Below, in pieces: positions 33,731 through 42,223 of a stretch of DNA of 64,000 nucleotides (position 1 is the stretch's first letter; every line of letters starts with the position of its first letter). This DNA comes from Mariniflexile sp. AS56 (GTDB lineage: Bacteria > Bacteroidota > Bacteroidia > Flavobacteriales > Flavobacteriaceae), in contig NZ_JAUPED010000001.1 of NCBI RefSeq assembly GCF_030552475.1, positions 372,001-436,000 on the forward strand, written 5' to 3'. Below the pieces are notes generated by a model, which saw nothing but the letters and a program-made list of their open reading frames with translations, was not told the origin of the DNA and did no database searches. The translations under genes and the position numbers were made by a program.

Positions 33731-34750
33731 ATGAAACATATTTTTATTGCGATGCTTTGTATAGCGTCGTCACTCACTTTTTCACAAGAAAAAGAAACGT
33801 CAAACTTATGGACATCTAGTAGACCTGATGGACACGCACCTATATCGGTCATGGCAGACCATGTACACCATAAAGACGAATTCATGTTCTCGTACCGCTA
33901 CATGACTATGGATATGAGATATTTGCAAGAAGGAAATAGTGATGCTACAAATACCGATGCCTTTGCCAACTACATGGTAGCACCACAAAACATGACCATG
34001 CAAATGCATATGCTTGGTGGCATGTACGCCCCTTCGGATAAGTTAACGCTTATGATAATGGCTAATTACATAGAAAATGTTATGGGCTTAACCATGCGTA
34101 CTGGCACAGATTTTAGCACGAATTCAAATGGTTATGGAGATGTTTCCGTAGGTGCTTTGTATAGCATTTTCAACAAAAACAGACAGGCCATGCATACTCA
34201 ACTAAGTATTTTAATTCCAACAGGTAGTATTGAAAAGAAAGGTGCGACTCCCATGTCTATGGGCACAGCAACACAATTGCCGTACGCCATGCAAACAGGA
34301 AGCGGTTCGTTTGGCACAAAATTGGGGCTTACGTATTTAGGACAAGCAGATGCATTTTCATGGGGACATCAAATAAACGCGTTGATCTATTTGAATGATA
34401 ACAATCAAGATTATATCTTAGGAAACCGTTACAACTTAAACAATTGGTTTGCTGCCAAAGCAGGTAATAATTTAAGTGTTTCCGTACGATTGGAAGGCGT
34501 TTTAGTTGATAAAATAAAAGGACAAAGCCCTTTATTAAACCCCATGATGGTTACAACCGCAGATACCCAAAATTCGGGAGGCACCCATATTAATACAGGC
34601 TTTGGTTTAAATTATTCCGTAATAAACGGCAGTTTTAAAGGGTTACGCTTTGCTACCGAATGTGCTTTACCAATATACCAAGATTTGAATGGCATTCAAT
34701 TAAAACAAAATTACAACCTCACTTTCGGAATGCAATACGCCTTTCATTAA
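33731..34750 (+). CDS. Met/His-rich outer-membrane beta-barrel (putative metal-related transporter)
   Basis: 339 residues with signal peptide (IASSLTFSQ) and alternating amphipathic strands ending in an aromatic residue pattern (LTFGMQYAFH), so an outer-membrane barrel. The N-terminal third is unusually rich in Met and His: ADHVHHKDEFMFSYRYMTMD, then NMTMQMHMLGGMY. Such Met motifs bind Cu(I) in copper proteins. It resembles proteins annotated as transporter of the phenol meta-pathway type. Lies 60 bp after the Cys-containing small protein gene, probably cotranscribed. Confidence 0.65.
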   Translation: MKHIFIAMLCIASSLTFSQEKETSNLWTSSRPDGHAPISVMADHVHHKDEFMFSYRYMTMDMRYLQEGNSDATNTDAFANYMVAPQNMTMQMHMLGGMYAPSDKLTLMIMANYIENVMGLTMRTGTDFSTNSNGYGDVSVGALYSIFNKNRQAMHTQLSILIPTGSIEKKGATPMSMGTATQLPYAMQTGSGSFGTKLGLTYLGQADAFSWGHQINALIYLNDNNQDYILGNRYNLNNWFAAKAGNNLSVSVRLEGVLVDKIKGQSPLLNPMMVTTADTQNSGGTHINTGFGLNYSVINGSFKGLRFATECALPIYQDLNGIQLKQNYNLTFGMQYAFH

Positions 34751-34766
34751 TGAGTTTAAAACTTAT

Positions 34767-34800
34767 AAAAAGCGCTTTCCCAAAGAGGCGCTTTTTTTTT
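34767..34800 (+). terminator. Terminator after barrel gene
   Basis: AAAAAGCGC/GCGCTTTTT with inner TTT/AAA pairing and a long T run. Confidence 0.88.
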
Positions 34801-34890
34801 TATTATTTAGAAACCATTTTAACTCACAATAAAACAACTTTTATAAAACCCTTCGAACCTTTTTTTCGTAGGTTTTATAAAAGCCAAATT

Positions 34891-35649
34891 ATGTTCAAAA
34901 TTCGTGTTTTATTATGTTTCGTAGTTATTTTTAGTTGTTCGAAAGACGACATGGTTATTGCACAACAACTTGAGGAAACCCCTGAACCACAAGTTCCTCA
35001 AGCACAAAACACCCCTAATCCAGAGGCAAGCAACCAAACAAAGCAATTTAAAATTTTAGCTTTAGGTGACAGTTATACAATTGGGCAGAGTGTTTGCTCC
35101 ACTTGCAGGTTTCCTGTACAATTAAAGGATAGTTTAAAAAACAACATTGAAAATAGCGAAATCACTTTAGATATTATTGCTCAAACAGGATGGACCACAA
35201 CCAATCTTAAAGAGGCGATTAGCAACAATAACCCATCGAGTAATTACGATTTAGTAACCTTATTAATAGGTGTTAACAACCAATATCAAGGCAAGGCTTT
35301 TAGTAATTATGAAACCGAGTTTCCAGAACTTTTAAACAAAGCAATTTCATTAGCAAAAGGGAATCTAAACCAGGTTATTGTTATTTCCATTCCAGATTAT
35401 GCTTATACACCCTTTGGACAATCACGATCGAACCCTTCAACTATTTCCAGTGAATTGGATACTTATAATGCCTTTGCCCAAAATCATGCATCCAACCGGA
35501 ACGTAACTTTTATTAACATTACTGATATTACACGCGAAGGTTTAAACGACCCCGATTTAGTAGCTTCAGACGGATTGCACCCTTCCCAATTGGCCTACAC
35601 CAAATTTGTAGAACGTTTGCTCCCTGTATCTATTGAAAAGTTAAACTAA
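34891..35649 (+). CDS. SGNH/GDSL hydrolase lipoprotein
   Basis: 252 residues from ATG 34891, chosen because a lipoprotein signal (FVVIFSCSKDD) begins there; the longer frame upstream runs through the barrel gene and its terminator. Catalytic blocks are visible: ALGDSYTIGQS (nucleophile Ser), GWTTTNL (Gly), LLIGVNNQYQG (Asn), and SDGLHPSQLAY (Asp and His). An acyl-esterase or carbohydrate deacetylase role is likely, substrate unknown. The Pro-rich linker (PEPQVPQAQNTPNPE) spaces the enzyme from the membrane. Confidence 0.88.
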   Translation: MFKIRVLLCFVVIFSCSKDDMVIAQQLEETPEPQVPQAQNTPNPEASNQTKQFKILALGDSYTIGQSVCSTCRFPVQLKDSLKNNIENSEITLDIIAQTGWTTTNLKEAISNNNPSSNYDLVTLLIGVNNQYQGKAFSNYETEFPELLNKAISLAKGNLNQVIVISIPDYAYTPFGQSRSNPSTISSELDTYNAFAQNHASNRNVTFINITDITREGLNDPDLVASDGLHPSQLAYTKFVERLLPVSIEKLN

Positions 35650-35678
35650 GTTCATTACTTTAGTTAAAACTTTTTTGA

Positions 35679-36578
35679 ATGTCATCAAAATCTAGATTAG
35701 ACACCGCTTATAAAAATGCTAAAATCATCCCCTTTGATGATTCTAGTAAGTTTATATTATTCAGCGATTGCCACCGTGGCGATAATAGTTTTGCTGATGA
35801 TTTCGCCAACAACAGAAACGTTTATTTTCACGCTCTAAAACACTATTATACTGAGGGTTTTCAATATTGCGAACTTGGTGATGGCGACGAACTTTGGGAA
35901 AACCTATCCTTCGAACCCATTTTTGAAGCGCATAAAAATGTATATATGCTCTTGAAGCAATTTCATAAAGAAAACAGCCTACACATGATTTGGGGAAACC
36001 ACGACATGGTTTACAGAAATCCAAATTATGTAAAAAAGCATCTATCTACTTATTTTGACAAAAAACTAGGCATCGATGTAGACTTATTCCCAGGGATAGA
36101 ATACCATGAAGGCATTATTTTAAGGCACACCGAAACCAAGCAAGACCTATTTTTAACACATGGGCACCAAGCCGATTGGTGGAACTATTTATTTTGGAAA
36201 TGGAGTCGATTTATGGTTAGAATACTCTGGAAACCATTGAATGTTATGGGAATTGCCGACCCTACGAGTCCTGCAAAAAATTACAGCGAACTTATAAAAG
36301 TAGAACGCCGCACCAAAAAATGGATAATTGAAAACCTTAATTTAATAACGATTGTTGGCCACACCCACCGCCCACGCTTCCCAGAACCTGGAGATATTGC
36401 TTTTTTTAATGATGGAAGTTGTGTACACCCCAGAAGTATTACAGGAATGGAGATTGAAAACGGCGAAATTTCACTTATTAAATGGCACATCGACACGAAT
36501 GACGATGGCGTACTGCAAATAGTAAGAGTATTACTTGAAGGCCCGAAGAAATTAATTGACTATAAAACAAATTCTTAA
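35679..36578 (+). CDS. Calcineurin-like metallophosphoesterase
   Basis: 299 residues with the five phosphoesterase blocks: FSDCHRGDN, LGDGDELWE, IWGNHDMVY, LTHGHQADWW and IVGHTHRPRFP. This suggests a binuclear metal centre for phosphodiester or phosphomonoester hydrolysis. The WNYLFWKWSRFM segment after the fourth block resembles UDP-diacylglucosamine hydrolase-like members but the protein lacks the full LpxH pattern, so the substrate is left open. It starts 29 bp after the SGNH gene. Confidence 0.85.
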   Translation: MSSKSRLDTAYKNAKIIPFDDSSKFILFSDCHRGDNSFADDFANNRNVYFHALKHYYTEGFQYCELGDGDELWENLSFEPIFEAHKNVYMLLKQFHKENSLHMIWGNHDMVYRNPNYVKKHLSTYFDKKLGIDVDLFPGIEYHEGIILRHTETKQDLFLTHGHQADWWNYLFWKWSRFMVRILWKPLNVMGIADPTSPAKNYSELIKVERRTKKWIIENLNLITIVGHTHRPRFPEPGDIAFFNDGSCVHPRSITGMEIENGEISLIKWHIDTNDDGVLQIVRVLLEGPKKLIDYKTNS

Positions 36579-36632
36579 ACATTCACGCAACCAAATACTA
36601 CTTTTTATATCTAATAAGAAATACATATACAG

Positions 36633-37100
36633 ATGAAAAAGGCTTTAGTACTAATTATAGTATTTATTTTTAGTTATGGTTGTAATTCTAAGGATGATAT
36701 TGAACTTTATGAAGATGATTATTTAATATTTGGTCATTTTTACGGATTTTGTAGTGGTGAAAGTTGTGTAGAAATTTTCAAACTGACTAAGGATAAATTA
36801 TATGAAGACTCGAACGATAATTATGCCAACGAACCTTTTAAATTTGAAATTTTAGACACGGACAAATTTGAAGCCGTTAAAAATTTGGTTGATTATTTCC
36901 CAACAAAACTACTATCTGAGAAAGACCTTATTTTAGGCTGCCCAGATTGTGCTGATGGTGGCGGACTTTACATAGAATATTCTAAAAACGGAACTATTAA
37001 AAGCTGGAGAATTGACCAAATGAAAGCCAATGTACCAAGTTATTTACACCCCTTTATGGATAAGGTGAATGAAAAGATAGGCCTTATAAATAACCAATAA
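36633..37100 (+). CDS. Lipoprotein, function unknown
   Basis: 155 residues; lipobox FSYGCNSKDD. The mature protein is acidic and contains a FCSGESCVEIFKLT segment (two Cys), a LGCPDCADGGGLYIEYS segment (CxxC), and ends in YLHPFMDKVNEKIG. The four Cys could form disulfides. I do not recognise the family. A dispersed repeat copy begins 35 bp downstream. Confidence 0.6.
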   Translation: MKKALVLIIVFIFSYGCNSKDDIELYEDDYLIFGHFYGFCSGESCVEIFKLTKDKLYEDSNDNYANEPFKFEILDTDKFEAVKNLVDYFPTKLLSEKDLILGCPDCADGGGLYIEYSKNGTIKSWRIDQMKANVPSYLHPFMDKVNEKIGLINNQ

Positions 37101-37135
37101 AGCTTGTAACTAGTTTAAAACATAGTTGATTTAGC

Positions 37136-37230
37136 GCGTTAGGGATAGCAGTGGAAAGCCCACAGCGAGGCACGAGCGAGGACTTGCAACGTATAGCCCG
37201 ACCCTTGTGGTAACGCCCAAATTGTTATAA
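37136..37230 (+). repeat. Dispersed inverted-end repeat, copy 2
   Basis: Left end GCGTTAGGGATAGCAG, right end AGCCCGACCCTTGTGGTAAC followed by GCCCAAAT and TTATAA. Shortest copy: the middle is only about 45 bp and is rich in CGAG repeats. Same terminal pairing as copy 1. Confidence 0.8.
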
Positions 37231-37248
37231 AAAAATGGTGATGATGCC

Positions 37249-37268
37249 ATTCTTGCAGTTGCAAGAAT
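37249..37268. repeat. Short palindrome beside ferredoxin stop (class 2, copy 3)
   Basis: ATTCTTGC-agtt-GCAAGAAT, perfect 8-bp stem, 3 bp from the stop codon of the ferredoxin gene. Confidence 0.55.
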
Positions 37269-37271
37269 TAA

Positions 37272-37604
37272 TTAACTCTCTGGAGCCAATTCTACTTCAA
37301 GTCCGTTCATATCTGGAGTCATTTGAATTTGACATCCTAAACGGCTATTATCCTTTACATCAAAAGCCTCAGAAAGCATCGCTTCTTCGTCATCGGTCAT
37401 TTCTGGCAACGTCGTATCACTTAACACATAACATTGGCAAGAAGCACACATAGCCATACCACCACAGATACCAATAGTACCCTCTGGAGCTAACTCGTAA
37501 CTACGAACTACTTCCATTAAATTCATTGCCATATCTGTTGGCGCTACTACTTCGTGTGTAACCCCGTCTCTATCTGTAATTTTTATAGTAATATCTTGAT
37601 CCAT
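37272..37604 (-). CDS. Adrenodoxin-type [2Fe-2S] ferredoxin
   Basis: 110 residues with cluster ligands in ICGGMAMCASCQC (C-x5-C-x2-C) and a fourth Cys in SRLGCQI, the arrangement of the ISC/adrenodoxin-type ferredoxins rather than plant type. It should carry electrons for Fe-S assembly or a monooxygenase. It lies 101 bp downstream of the NifU-like gene in the same direction, supporting an Fe-S assembly role. Confidence 0.92.
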   Translation of the reverse strand: MDQDITIKITDRDGVTHEVVAPTDMAMNLMEVVRSYELAPEGTIGICGGMAMCASCQCYVLSDTTLPEMTDDEEAMLSEAFDVKDNSRLGCQIQMTPDMNGLEVELAPES

Positions 37605-37705
37605 AATTGTAATTTAATAACACAACATGCCGCTATATAATGCTGACACATCACGCGGCAAAAATAATGTTATTTGTGTATTTTAATAGAATTTAAAAGG
37701 ATTTA

Positions 37706-37951
37706 TTAAGCTTGAACATTAAGAACCTGCTCGATTTGTGGTGCATATTTCTTAATTGTCATTTCCACACCCGATTTAAGCGTCATTTGGTTTACGCTGC
37801 ACCCTACACAAGCACCTTGTAATTGCACCTTTACTAAGGTATCGTTATCTTCAATAGACAACAATGCAATATCACCGCCATCACTTTGCAAAAACGGACG
37901 AATTTCATCCAATGCTTTCTCGATATTTAATCTAAGTTCTTCTGACGTCAT
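37706..37951 (-). CDS. NifU C-terminal (Nfu-type) Fe-S scaffold
   Basis: 81 residues, a single Nfu domain with the cluster-binding CxxC in QLQGACVGCSVNQMTLKSGVE-type sequence (Cys-Val-Gly-Cys). Such stand-alone Nfu proteins carry and deliver [4Fe-4S] clusters. Its start codon directly abuts the stop of the Mrp gene, so both are made together. Confidence 0.92.
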   Translation of the reverse strand: MTSEELRLNIEKALDEIRPFLQSDGGDIALLSIEDNDTLVKVQLQGACVGCSVNQMTLKSGVEMTIKKYAPQIEQVLNVQA

Positions 37952-39091
37952 TTATTTCTTTTTAACTGTTGAACACCCCGCCATAGTTGTTATTTTTATA
38001 GCTTCGGTAGGTGGCAAACTATCGTTACGTTTCACGACTTCTTGCACTACATTTTGTGTTATTTTCTCAAAGGCTTGTTCTAATTCGGTTGCCGTTTGCA
38101 ATGCTGCTGGCCTCCCAATATCTCCTGCTTCACGAATGCTTTGTACCAATGGTAACTCACCTAAAAATGGTACTTGCAAATCTTCGGCTAAATTTTTAGC
38201 ACCTTCTTTTCCGAAAATATAATATTTATTGTCTGGCAATTCCGCAGGTGTAAAGTATGCCATATTTTCTATTATTCCTAATACAGGTACATCGATACTT
38301 TCTTGTTGAAACATGGCAACGCCTTTTTTAGCATCGGCCAATGCCACATTTTGTGGAGTACTTACTACAACCGCTCCTGTTATAGGAAGTGATTGCATGA
38401 TGCTTAAATGAATATCGCCAGTTCCTGGTGGTAAATCTATTAACATGAAATCTAATTCACCCCAATGTGCATCAAAAATCATTTGATTTAATGCTTTTGC
38501 CGCCATGGGCCCTCTCCAAACTACCGCTTGGTTTGGTTGCGTAAAAAAGCCAATTGATAGTACTTTTACACCGTAATTTTCAACAGGTTTCATTTTAGAT
38601 TTCCCGTCTATATTAACTGCTAATGGTTTTTCAGCTTCTACATCAAACATAATTGGAATGGATGGTCCGTAAATATCGGCATCCAACACCCCTACTTTAA
38701 AACCCATTTTAGCTAAAGTTACCGCCAAATTTGCTGTAACTGTCGATTTTCCAACACCACCTTTACCTGAAGCAACCGCAACGATATTTTTAATACCAGG
38801 AATTGGATTCCCTTTAATAACATTCACTTTTGGTTTTGCTGGCGCATCTACCTTAACGTTAATGGTAATTTTAGCTTTTTCGTAAACCTGCTCGTGTATT
38901 GTTTTTAAAATATCGACTTCGGTACGTTTTTTAGCCTGTAGGCTTGGATTTTTTATAGTAATATCTACAATAACCTCATCACCAAAAGTTACAACATTGG
39001 TTACAGCTCCGCTTTCAACCATGTTTTGTCCTTCGCCAACGACTGTAATAGATTCTAATGCTTTAAGTATATCTTGTTTATTCAGCTTCAT
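37952..39091 (-). CDS. Mrp/NBP35-family Fe-S cluster carrier ATPase
   Basis: 379 residues: N-terminal MIP18/DUF59 domain (ILKALESITVVGEGQNMVESG), then a P-loop ATPase with the deviant Walker A of the ParA/MinD class (VASGKGGVGKSTVTANLAV) and DADIYGPSIP. In most Mrp proteins a CxxC follows ENMSYF; here the corresponding stretch ENMAYFTPAELPDNKYY has none, and only one Cys lies near the C-terminus. A lone -7 box TATCTTTG (39119-39126, minus) lies upstream. First gene of the Mrp-Nfu-ferredoxin set. Confidence 0.9.
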   Translation of the reverse strand: MKLNKQDILKALESITVVGEGQNMVESGAVTNVVTFGDEVIVDITIKNPSLQAKKRTEVDILKTIHEQVYEKAKITINVKVDAPAKPKVNVIKGNPIPGIKNIVAVASGKGGVGKSTVTANLAVTLAKMGFKVGVLDADIYGPSIPIMFDVEAEKPLAVNIDGKSKMKPVENYGVKVLSIGFFTQPNQAVVWRGPMAAKALNQMIFDAHWGELDFMLIDLPPGTGDIHLSIMQSLPITGAVVVSTPQNVALADAKKGVAMFQQESIDVPVLGIIENMAYFTPAELPDNKYYIFGKEGAKNLAEDLQVPFLGELPLVQSIREAGDIGRPAALQTATELEQAFEKITQNVVQEVVKRNDSLPPTEAIKITTMAGCSTVKKK

Positions 39092-39266
39092 TCCACTATT
39101 TAGATTTATTCTAAGTCACAAAGATACTGTGAATTATTTAAAATTTAAAGCTATTGAATTGAAATGATTGATGCCTATATTTGGTTTGCTTATAAAGTAG
39201 ATTAATTGTAATTATTTGAAGAATTAGCAAATAATTACAAGAACATTTGAATCTTGGTAATTGGTA

Positions 39267-39596
39267 TTACAATTCCTTGGAAGGATCCCAAAATACTTTA
39301 TCAAAATCTTGAATTTGGTTTTCTAGCACTTTAACGCCTTCACTTTCTAAAAGTTGTTGCATTAAGTTGGTACCATCGAAGTGATGTTTACCTGTTAGCA
39401 AGCCTTTTCTATTTACCACACGGTGTGCTGGCACATCTTTAGCCACCGAGCCATTCATCGCATAGCCAACCATACGTGCACTTCTAGCGGCACCTAAAAA
39501 AGTTGCAATAGCGCCATAACTAGTTACTTTACCATAAGGTATTTGTTTAGCTACCTCATACACTTTCTCAAAAAAGTTTAACGTTTTTGGTTGCAT
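39267..39596 (-). CDS. Alkyltransferase-like (ATL) protein
   Basis: 109 residues, only the DNA-binding C-terminal domain of O6-alkylguanine-DNA alkyltransferase: IPYGKVTSYGAIATFLG, the arginine finger region SARMVGYAMN, and the active-site stretch reading PAHRVVNRKG. The catalytic Cys of the PCHRV motif is Ala, so it cannot remove alkyl groups; ATL proteins instead flag O6-alkylguanine for nucleotide excision repair. Located 7 bp after the LysE-type gene. Confidence 0.92.
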   Translation of the reverse strand: MQPKTLNFFEKVYEVAKQIPYGKVTSYGAIATFLGAARSARMVGYAMNGSVAKDVPAHRVVNRKGLLTGKHHFDGTNLMQQLLESEGVKVLENQIQDFDKVFWDPSKEL

Positions 39597-39603
39597 ATGG
39601 CAG

Positions 39604-40233
39604 CTACATTTCTTTGATAATATTGATTAAGGTAATAATGGAAATTACTCCCGTAACCGTACCAATAAGATAATTCATGCTTTTTTGCGAGGTAATTGAC
39701 CTATTCTTTATTTTATCAAAAAAGAACATATACACATATAGCATCACAAAAGTACCCATAGCGGCACCTGCGATATAAGAAATGATGCTAATTTGACTAA
39801 AATCTAACCAACCAAAAGAGGCCATTGTAATAGTCATATAGGCCTGATACGGAATGGGGAACACATTAATTCCCGACATAAAAACACCTTGAAAAAAACG
39901 ACTCTTTTTACTACGCACTTCTGGTTCTGCTAGTTCTTTAGGCTCTTTTTTTGAAATGAATAAAAAGTAAATAGTAATAAGAACGAAAATAACAAAGGCC
40001 ACCCGTTGGAGAATGTCTACAATCTCTGAATGGTAAATTAAATACCTTGCAAAAATAGCAGCTACATAGGTTTGTATTAGCACAATGGCACAGACACCAA
40101 TAGAAAACACAACCCCTCTAGTGTGCCCTTCTTTTAGGCTGATTTTAGCGGCCGTCATGTTCAACAAACCCGGTGGAATCACCCCAACCAAGGCTATAAT
40201 TAAACCTAAAAAAAAGATAATGGTTATATTCAC
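39604..40233 (-). CDS. LysE-family exporter
   Basis: 209 residues with six hydrophobic segments and the LysE/RhtB signature near the N-terminus (GVIPPGLLNMTAAKISLKEG). Members export amino acids or related small molecules. A charged loop (ISKKEPKELAEPEVRSKK) separates segments 3 and 4. The start codon is GTG, 2 bp after trmB, and an ATL gene follows, so trmB-lysE-atl looks like an operon of unrelated functions. Confidence 0.82.
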   Translation of the reverse strand: MNITIIFFLGLIIALVGVIPPGLLNMTAAKISLKEGHTRGVVFSIGVCAIVLIQTYVAAIFARYLIYHSEIVDILQRVAFVIFVLITIYFLFISKKEPKELAEPEVRSKKSRFFQGVFMSGINVFPIPYQAYMTITMASFGWLDFSQISIISYIAGAAMGTFVMLYVYMFFFDKIKNRSITSQKSMNYLIGTVTGVISIITLINIIKEM

Positions 40234-40235
40234 AA

Positions 40236-40910
40236 CTATTTAATTTTAAACCTAATATACGTAATTGGTTTGTTTTGTTCTAAATATTGCGATTCGTAAA
40301 AGGTTTGAATACTTGTCACTTCTTCAGGACTTCCTTCTTGTTTGTACACATTATGGTTGGCGTATAACACTTCATGTCCAGCACCATGCAATAAGCCAAG
40401 TGTATAGCCATGCATAAACTCACTATCAGTTTTAAGGTTTACAACACCATCTTCTTTTAGAATGGTTTTATAACGCTCTAAAAACTCAGCATTCGTCATG
40501 CGGTGCTTCGTACGTTTGTATTTTATTTGCGGGTCTGGGAAGGTTATCCAAATTTCATCCACTTCATTTGCTCCAAAAGCATGATCTATAAGTTCAATTT
40601 GTGTGCGTAAAAAAGCAACGTTTGAAATATTATCTTCTACCGCTGTTTTAGCACCTCTCCAAAAACGAGCCCCTTTTATATCAATACCAATAAAATTTTT
40701 ATTTGGATATTTTTTTGCCAATGCTACCGAGTATTCACCTTTACCACAACCTAGTTCTAAAACCAATGGGTTGCTATTATTAAAAACCGTTTTATTCCAG
40801 TTACCTTTTAGAGGGAATTCGCTGTTAACCAAATCCTCTCGCGTTGGTTGATGCACATTGCCAAACGTTTCGTTTTCTCTAAATCTCCTTAGTTTATTTT
40901 TACTTCCCAA
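40236..40910 (-). CDS. trmB: tRNA (guanine46-N7)-methyltransferase
   Basis: 224 residues. Motif I reads LVLELGCGKGEYSVALA and the TrmB signature WITFPDPQIKYKRTKHRM is intact; residues NAEFL and VNLKTDSEFM follow. The start codon is TTG: an in-frame stop lies 9 nt upstream, and MGSKNKLRRFRENETFGNV is the usual family N-terminus. It forms m7G46 in tRNA variable loops. Confidence 0.95.
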   Translation of the reverse strand: MGSKNKLRRFRENETFGNVHQPTREDLVNSEFPLKGNWNKTVFNNSNPLVLELGCGKGEYSVALAKKYPNKNFIGIDIKGARFWRGAKTAVEDNISNVAFLRTQIELIDHAFGANEVDEIWITFPDPQIKYKRTKHRMTNAEFLERYKTILKEDGVVNLKTDSEFMHGYTLGLLHGAGHEVLYANHNVYKQEGSPEEVTSIQTFYESQYLEQNKPITYIRFKIK

Positions 40911-41008
40911 AGTTTTTTAACTATTTCTTGTTATTACTTTATTTTTGGTAAAATTACGGAAATATACCGTAGTGTATATATGCTTATCTTTGATTTTACT
41001 TTAAATCT

Positions 41009-41164
41009 GCGTTAGGGATTGCAGCGGCATCCTTTTTAGTGAAGCTTTAGCAAACAAACATAAACTATTGAAAACCTAGTGTTTTGTTTGTTAAGCCACT
41101 GAAAACAGTAGGAGTCGCTTCGCTAAAAAGATACAGCGAAAAGCCCGACCCTTGTGGTAACGCC
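41009..41164 (+). repeat. Dispersed inverted-end repeat, copy 3
   Basis: Left end GCGTTAGGGATTGCAGCGGC, right end GACCCTTGTGGTAACGCC. Inner arms CTTTTTAGTGAAGC and GCTTCGCTAAAAAG are complementary apart from the middle, giving an extended stem. A -7 box TATCTTTG (40985-40992) lies 16 bp before the element, so it is probably transcribed in the leader of the next gene, whose ATG is 12 bp after the right end. Confidence 0.82.
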
Positions 41165-41176
41165 ATAATTAAAATT

Positions 41177-42223
41177 ATGAAAAAACGTATTTTAGTTGCG
41201 CCATTAAATTGGGGTTTAGGGCACGCCGCCCGTTGCATTCCCATAATAAACGCATTGATCGCACTTGGTTTTGAGCCTATTATTGCGAGTGATGGCGTAG
41301 CACTTACGCTGCTGCAAAAGGAGTTCCCCAGACTCTCATCGGTTGAACTGCCTTCTTACAATATTACGTACGCCAAAAATGGTAAGTTTCTAAAATTAAA
41401 ACTCCTTACCGATTCGCCTAAACTTCTAAAAGCCATTAAAGCAGAAAAAAAAGCGACTAAAAACATTATTGAAAACAATAATATATCGGGTATTATTTCT
41501 GATAATAGATTGGGTGTTTATAGCAAAAAAGTACCTTCCGTTTTTATTACGCACCAATTGAAAGTTTTAAGTGGTAATACCACCTGGTTTAGCACGAAAG
41601 TGCATGAGAACTTCATTAAAAAATTTAATGTTTGCTGGGTTCCAGATGTAGAAACTGGCATAAATTTAAGCGGTATGCTGGGGCACCCAACTACTTTTGA
41701 AATACCAACCACCTACATAGGTCCTTTAAGCCGTTTTAATAAACGCTACGGAACGATTGTAAATGATATTATGGTTTTGCTTTCTGGACCAGAACCACAA
41801 CGCACCTTACTTGAAAACAAACTTCTTATTGAATTAAGAAACTATGAGGGTAGAGTGATTTTCGTGAAAGGGATTATGGAAAAGGAACAAACCATTCAGA
41901 TAATTGGCAACATCACCCTTTACAATTTCATGACCTCTAAGTTATTAGAAAAAACAATTAACGAAAGCGCTTTAATCATAGCGCGATCTGGCTACACAAC
42001 AGTTATGGATTTGGCTAAACTTAATAAGAAAGCCTTTTTTGTGCCTACTCCGGGGCAATTTGAACAAGAATATTTAGCAGCTCGTCTTACTGAATTAAAC
42101 CTTGTACCTAGCTGCAGCCAACAAATATTTACTATAGATAAGTTACAAGAGATAGAAAATTTTGAAGGACTAAAATCACTTCATTTCGAAACCGATTTTG
42201 AAGCCCTATTTAGCCTTTTCTAG
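41177..42223 (+). CDS. MurG-like GT-B glycosyltransferase, function unknown
   Basis: 348 residues from ATG 41177; the longer frame would begin inside the repeat element and is rejected. GT-B features are visible: ILVAPLNWGLGHAARCIPII at the N-terminus (acceptor/nucleotide Gly loop), VFITHQLKVL, MVLLSGPEPQRTLLE in the linker to the second domain, and IARSGYTTVMDLAKL plus FVPTPGQFEQEYLA, matching the UDP-sugar binding region of GT28/MurG-like enzymes. Substrate unknown. Its last 18 bp overlap the end of the convergent sensor kinase gene. Confidence 0.82.
   Translation: MKKRILVAPLNWGLGHAARCIPIINALIALGFEPIIASDGVALTLLQKEFPRLSSVELPSYNITYAKNGKFLKLKLLTDSPKLLKAIKAEKKATKNIIENNNISGIISDNRLGVYSKKVPSVFITHQLKVLSGNTTWFSTKVHENFIKKFNVCWVPDVETGINLSGMLGHPTTFEIPTTYIGPLSRFNKRYGTIVNDIMVLLSGPEPQRTLLENKLLIELRNYEGRVIFVKGIMEKEQTIQIIGNITLYNFMTSKLLEKTINESALIIARSGYTTVMDLAKLNKKAFFVPTPGQFEQEYLAARLTELNLVPSCSQQIFTIDKLQEIENFEGLKSLHFETDFEALFSLF

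Noticed and set aside
34660-34890. 77-codon N-terminal extension of the SGNH hydrolase
   Set aside because: It reads through the barrel gene and its terminator; the lipoprotein signal begins at 34891.
40955-40971. TACGG-N7-CCGTA dyad before the 41009 repeat
   Set aside because: It resembles the ACGGG palindrome at 9567 but with different spacing (7 rather than 5 bp between the shared TACGG/CCGTA arms) and weaker arms; treated as chance.
41084-41176. Extended N-terminus of the glycosyltransferase at 41177
   Set aside because: The extra 31 codons lie inside the repeat element and encode no family sequence; the ATG at 41177 gives a normal GT-B start.
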